From positions 62,001-126,000 of the forward strand of contig NW_026527084.1 of assembly GCF_027744825.2 (NCBI RefSeq): DNA of 64,000 nucleotides. Direction: 5' to 3'. The stretch is from Synchiropus splendidus. Its lineage: Eukaryota > Chordata > Actinopteri > Syngnathiformes > Callionymidae. Both the position numbers and the translations under genes were made by a program. Under the pieces are notes generated by a model that worked only from the letters and a program-made list of their open reading frames with translations, had not been told where the DNA came from and did no database searches. Shown piece after piece: positions 62,501 to 64,000 of the stretch. Each line of letters begins with the position of its first letter. The first letter of the stretch is position 1.

Positions 62501-64000
62501 GCGTTTTTGTGCATTGTGCCATAACTTTTCAGGGAAGCTTCAGAACATGAAATTTTAACCTCCCACTATAGCAGAAAGGGTCTTTCTAGTAGTTGCACAT
62601 CAAATCTAAACTGTCTGAAGTGTTTTTCCAAAGTTATCAACACTTTTATGTTTGGCGTTCCGAAACCCACCTTATCTCAGGCTGAAAAGCGTTTTTACGC
62701 ATTGTGCCATAACTTTTCAGGGAAGCTTCAGAACATGAAATTTTAACCTCCCACTATAGCAGAAAGGGTCTTTCTAGTAGGTGCACATCAAATCTAAGCT
62801 CTCTGAAGTGTTTTTCGAAAGTTATCAACACTTTTATGTTTGGCGTTCCGAAACCCACCTTATCTCAGGCTGAAAAGCGTTTTTGTGCATTGTGCCATAA
62901 CTTTTCAGGAAAGCTTCAGAACATGAAATTTTAACCTCCCACTATAGCAGAAAGGGTCTTTCTAGTAGTTGCACATCAAATCTAAACTGTCTGAAGTGTT
63001 TTTCCAAAGTTATTAACACTTTTATGTTTGGCGTTCCGAAACCCACCTTATCTCAGGCTGAAAAGCGTTTTTGTGCATTGTGCCATAACTTTTCAGGGAA
63101 GCTTCAGAACAAGAAATTTTAACCTTCCACTATAGCAGAAAGGGTCTTTCTAGTAGTTGCACATCAAATCTAAACTGTCTGAAGTGTTTTTCCAAAGTTA
63201 TTAACACTTTTATGTTTGGCGTTCCGAAACCCACCTTATCTCAGGCTGAAAAGCGTTTTTGTGCATTGTGCCATAACTTTTCAGGGAAGCTTCAGAACAT
63301 GAAATTTTAACCTCCCACTATAGCAGAAAGGGTCTTTCTAGTAGTTGCACATCAAATCTAAACTGTCTGAAGTGTTTTTCCAAAGTTATCAACACTTTTA
63401 TGTTTGGCGTTCCGAAACCCACCTTATCTCAGGCTGAAAAGCGTTTTTACGCATTGTGCCATAACTTTTCAGGGAAGCTTCAGAACATGAAATTTTAACC
63501 TCCCACTATAGCAGAAAGGGTCTTTCTAGTAGGTGCACATCAAATCTAAGCTGTCTGAAGTGTTTTTCGAAAGTTATCAACACTTTTATGTTTGGCGTTC
63601 CGAAACCCACCTTATCTCAGGCTGAAAAGCGTTTTTGTGCATTGTGCCATAACTTTTCAGGGAAGCTTCAGAACATGAAATTTTAACCTCCCACTATAGC
63701 AGAAAGGGTCTTTCTAGTAGTTGCACATCAAATCTAAGCTGTCTGAAGTGTTTTTCAAAAGTTATCAACACTTTTATGTTTGGCGTTCCGAAACCCACCT
63801 TATCTCAGGCTGAAAAGCGTTTTTGTGCATTGTGCCATAACTTTTCAGGAAAGCTTCAGAACATGAAATTTTAACCTCCCACTATAGCAGAAAGGGTCTT
63901 TCTAGTAGTTGCACATCAAATCTAAACTGTCTGAAGTGTTTTTCCAAAGTTATCAACACTTTTATGTTTGGCGTTCCGAAACCCACCTTATCTCAGGCTG
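58503..64000. repeat. 5640-bp tandem duplication, right copy (cut by window edge)
   Basis: This is the right partner of 52863-58502; 5498 of 5640 bp are visible before the window ends. Its private changes include ttatttaca at 59631, aaaacg at 60621 and acaagaaat at 63112. Because it is still in register at base 64000, a third copy outside the window cannot be excluded. Confidence 0.92.
63920..64000. repeat. Partial monomer at window edge
   Basis: The first 81 bp of an actg/cca/atc monomer, truncated by the window rather than by biology. The array evidently continues. Confidence 0.97.

Larger units (their letters stand above)
1..64000. repeat. Tandem satellite DNA array, 188-bp monomer
   Basis: The same 188-bp unit recurs head to tail from the first base to the last, with no reversed copies and no intervening sequence. 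The unit begins atctaagctg and carries a HindIII site (AAGCTT) in nearly every copy. From base 1 I count 341 complete monomers plus an 81-bp partial: 336 of 188 bp, three of 187 bp (15324, 24818, 31209) and two of 95 bp (14477, 18895). The sum, 63919, matches the observed start of the last partial monomer. Base composition of the first monomer is about 39% G+C. Arrays like this typically lie at or beside eukaryotic centromeres, and the unit is close to nucleosome-repeat length. The centromere role and the species are inference. No gene lies in this stretch, so this entry covers all gene-free sequence. Confidence 0.98.

Noticed and set aside
1..64000. CRISPR array
   Set aside because: The repeats are 188 bp and directly adjacent, with no unique spacers, leader or cas genes.
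1..64000. Coding tandem-repeat protein (188-bp repeats)
   Set aside because: 188 is not a multiple of three, so the frame shifts at each unit, and stops occur in every frame of nearly every monomer.
1..64000. Assignment to a named satellite such as a fish HindIII or EcoRI family, or primate alpha satellite
   Set aside because: The HindIII site and unit length are suggestive only. Alpha satellite is 171 bp with a different sequence, and I cannot match the monomer to any named family from memory. A search of the consensus in satellite databases would decide it.

Overview
The whole 64 kb window is one uninterrupted head-to-tail array of a 188-bp, AT-rich (about 61% A+T) satellite repeat. I see no unique sequence, believable gene, RNA gene, transposon, CRISPR array or inverted monomer. 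Counting from base 1, the window holds 341 complete monomers plus an 81-bp partial at the right edge: 336 of 188 bp, three of 187 bp and two internally deleted ones of 95 bp. This arithmetic closes exactly on the observed last monomer start at 63920. Such a block points to a eukaryotic chromosome, most likely centromeric or pericentromeric heterochromatin resolved by long reads. I cannot name the species, and I do not recognise the monomer as any specific published satellite.

The monomers fall into a small set of recurring classes. They are defined by linked bases at about seven positions: 7, 10, 26, 35, 94/95, 119 and 178 of a monomer started at base 1. I use these labels. a = actg/cca/att/gtg/ggg. 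b = as a, but atc. c = actg/cca/atc/acg/ggg, ending ggtg. d = gctg/cga/gtg/ggg. e = gctg/caa/gtg/gga. f = gctc/cga/gtg/gga. g = gctc/cca/gtg/gga. Order is not random (c-d-e, c-f-a and c-f-a-b/a recur), but there is no single regular higher-order period. The array is a patchwork of nested and overlapping tandem duplications, always whole numbers of monomers: 2 (376 bp), 3 (564), 5 (940), 6 (1128), 7 (1316), 10 (1880), 15 and 17 (2820 and 3196), 30 (5640) and 34 (6391).

Layout: 1-12.3 kb has 15- and 17-monomer duplications marked by gaaagtt, gttttgcg and gaaagcc variants, plus a c-f dimer expansion at 8.8-10 kb. 12.6-19.1 kb carries tagatgc variants and the two 95-bp monomers. 20.1-22.4 kb has a six-monomer duplication. 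22.2-35 kb is a near-perfect 6391-bp tandem duplication with smaller duplications nested inside it. 35.7-49.4 kb has dispersed copies of an aaacg/gaatccc block, a 1316-bp and an 1880-bp duplication, and a 564-bp one. 52.9-64 kb is a 5640-bp tandem duplication about 99.9% identical that runs off the window end.

There are no genes to work together here. The story is concerted evolution: unequal exchange and local amplification leave private variants clustered in neighbourhoods. The few 70-codon open frames are accidents caused by rare substitutions that remove a stop present in almost every monomer.
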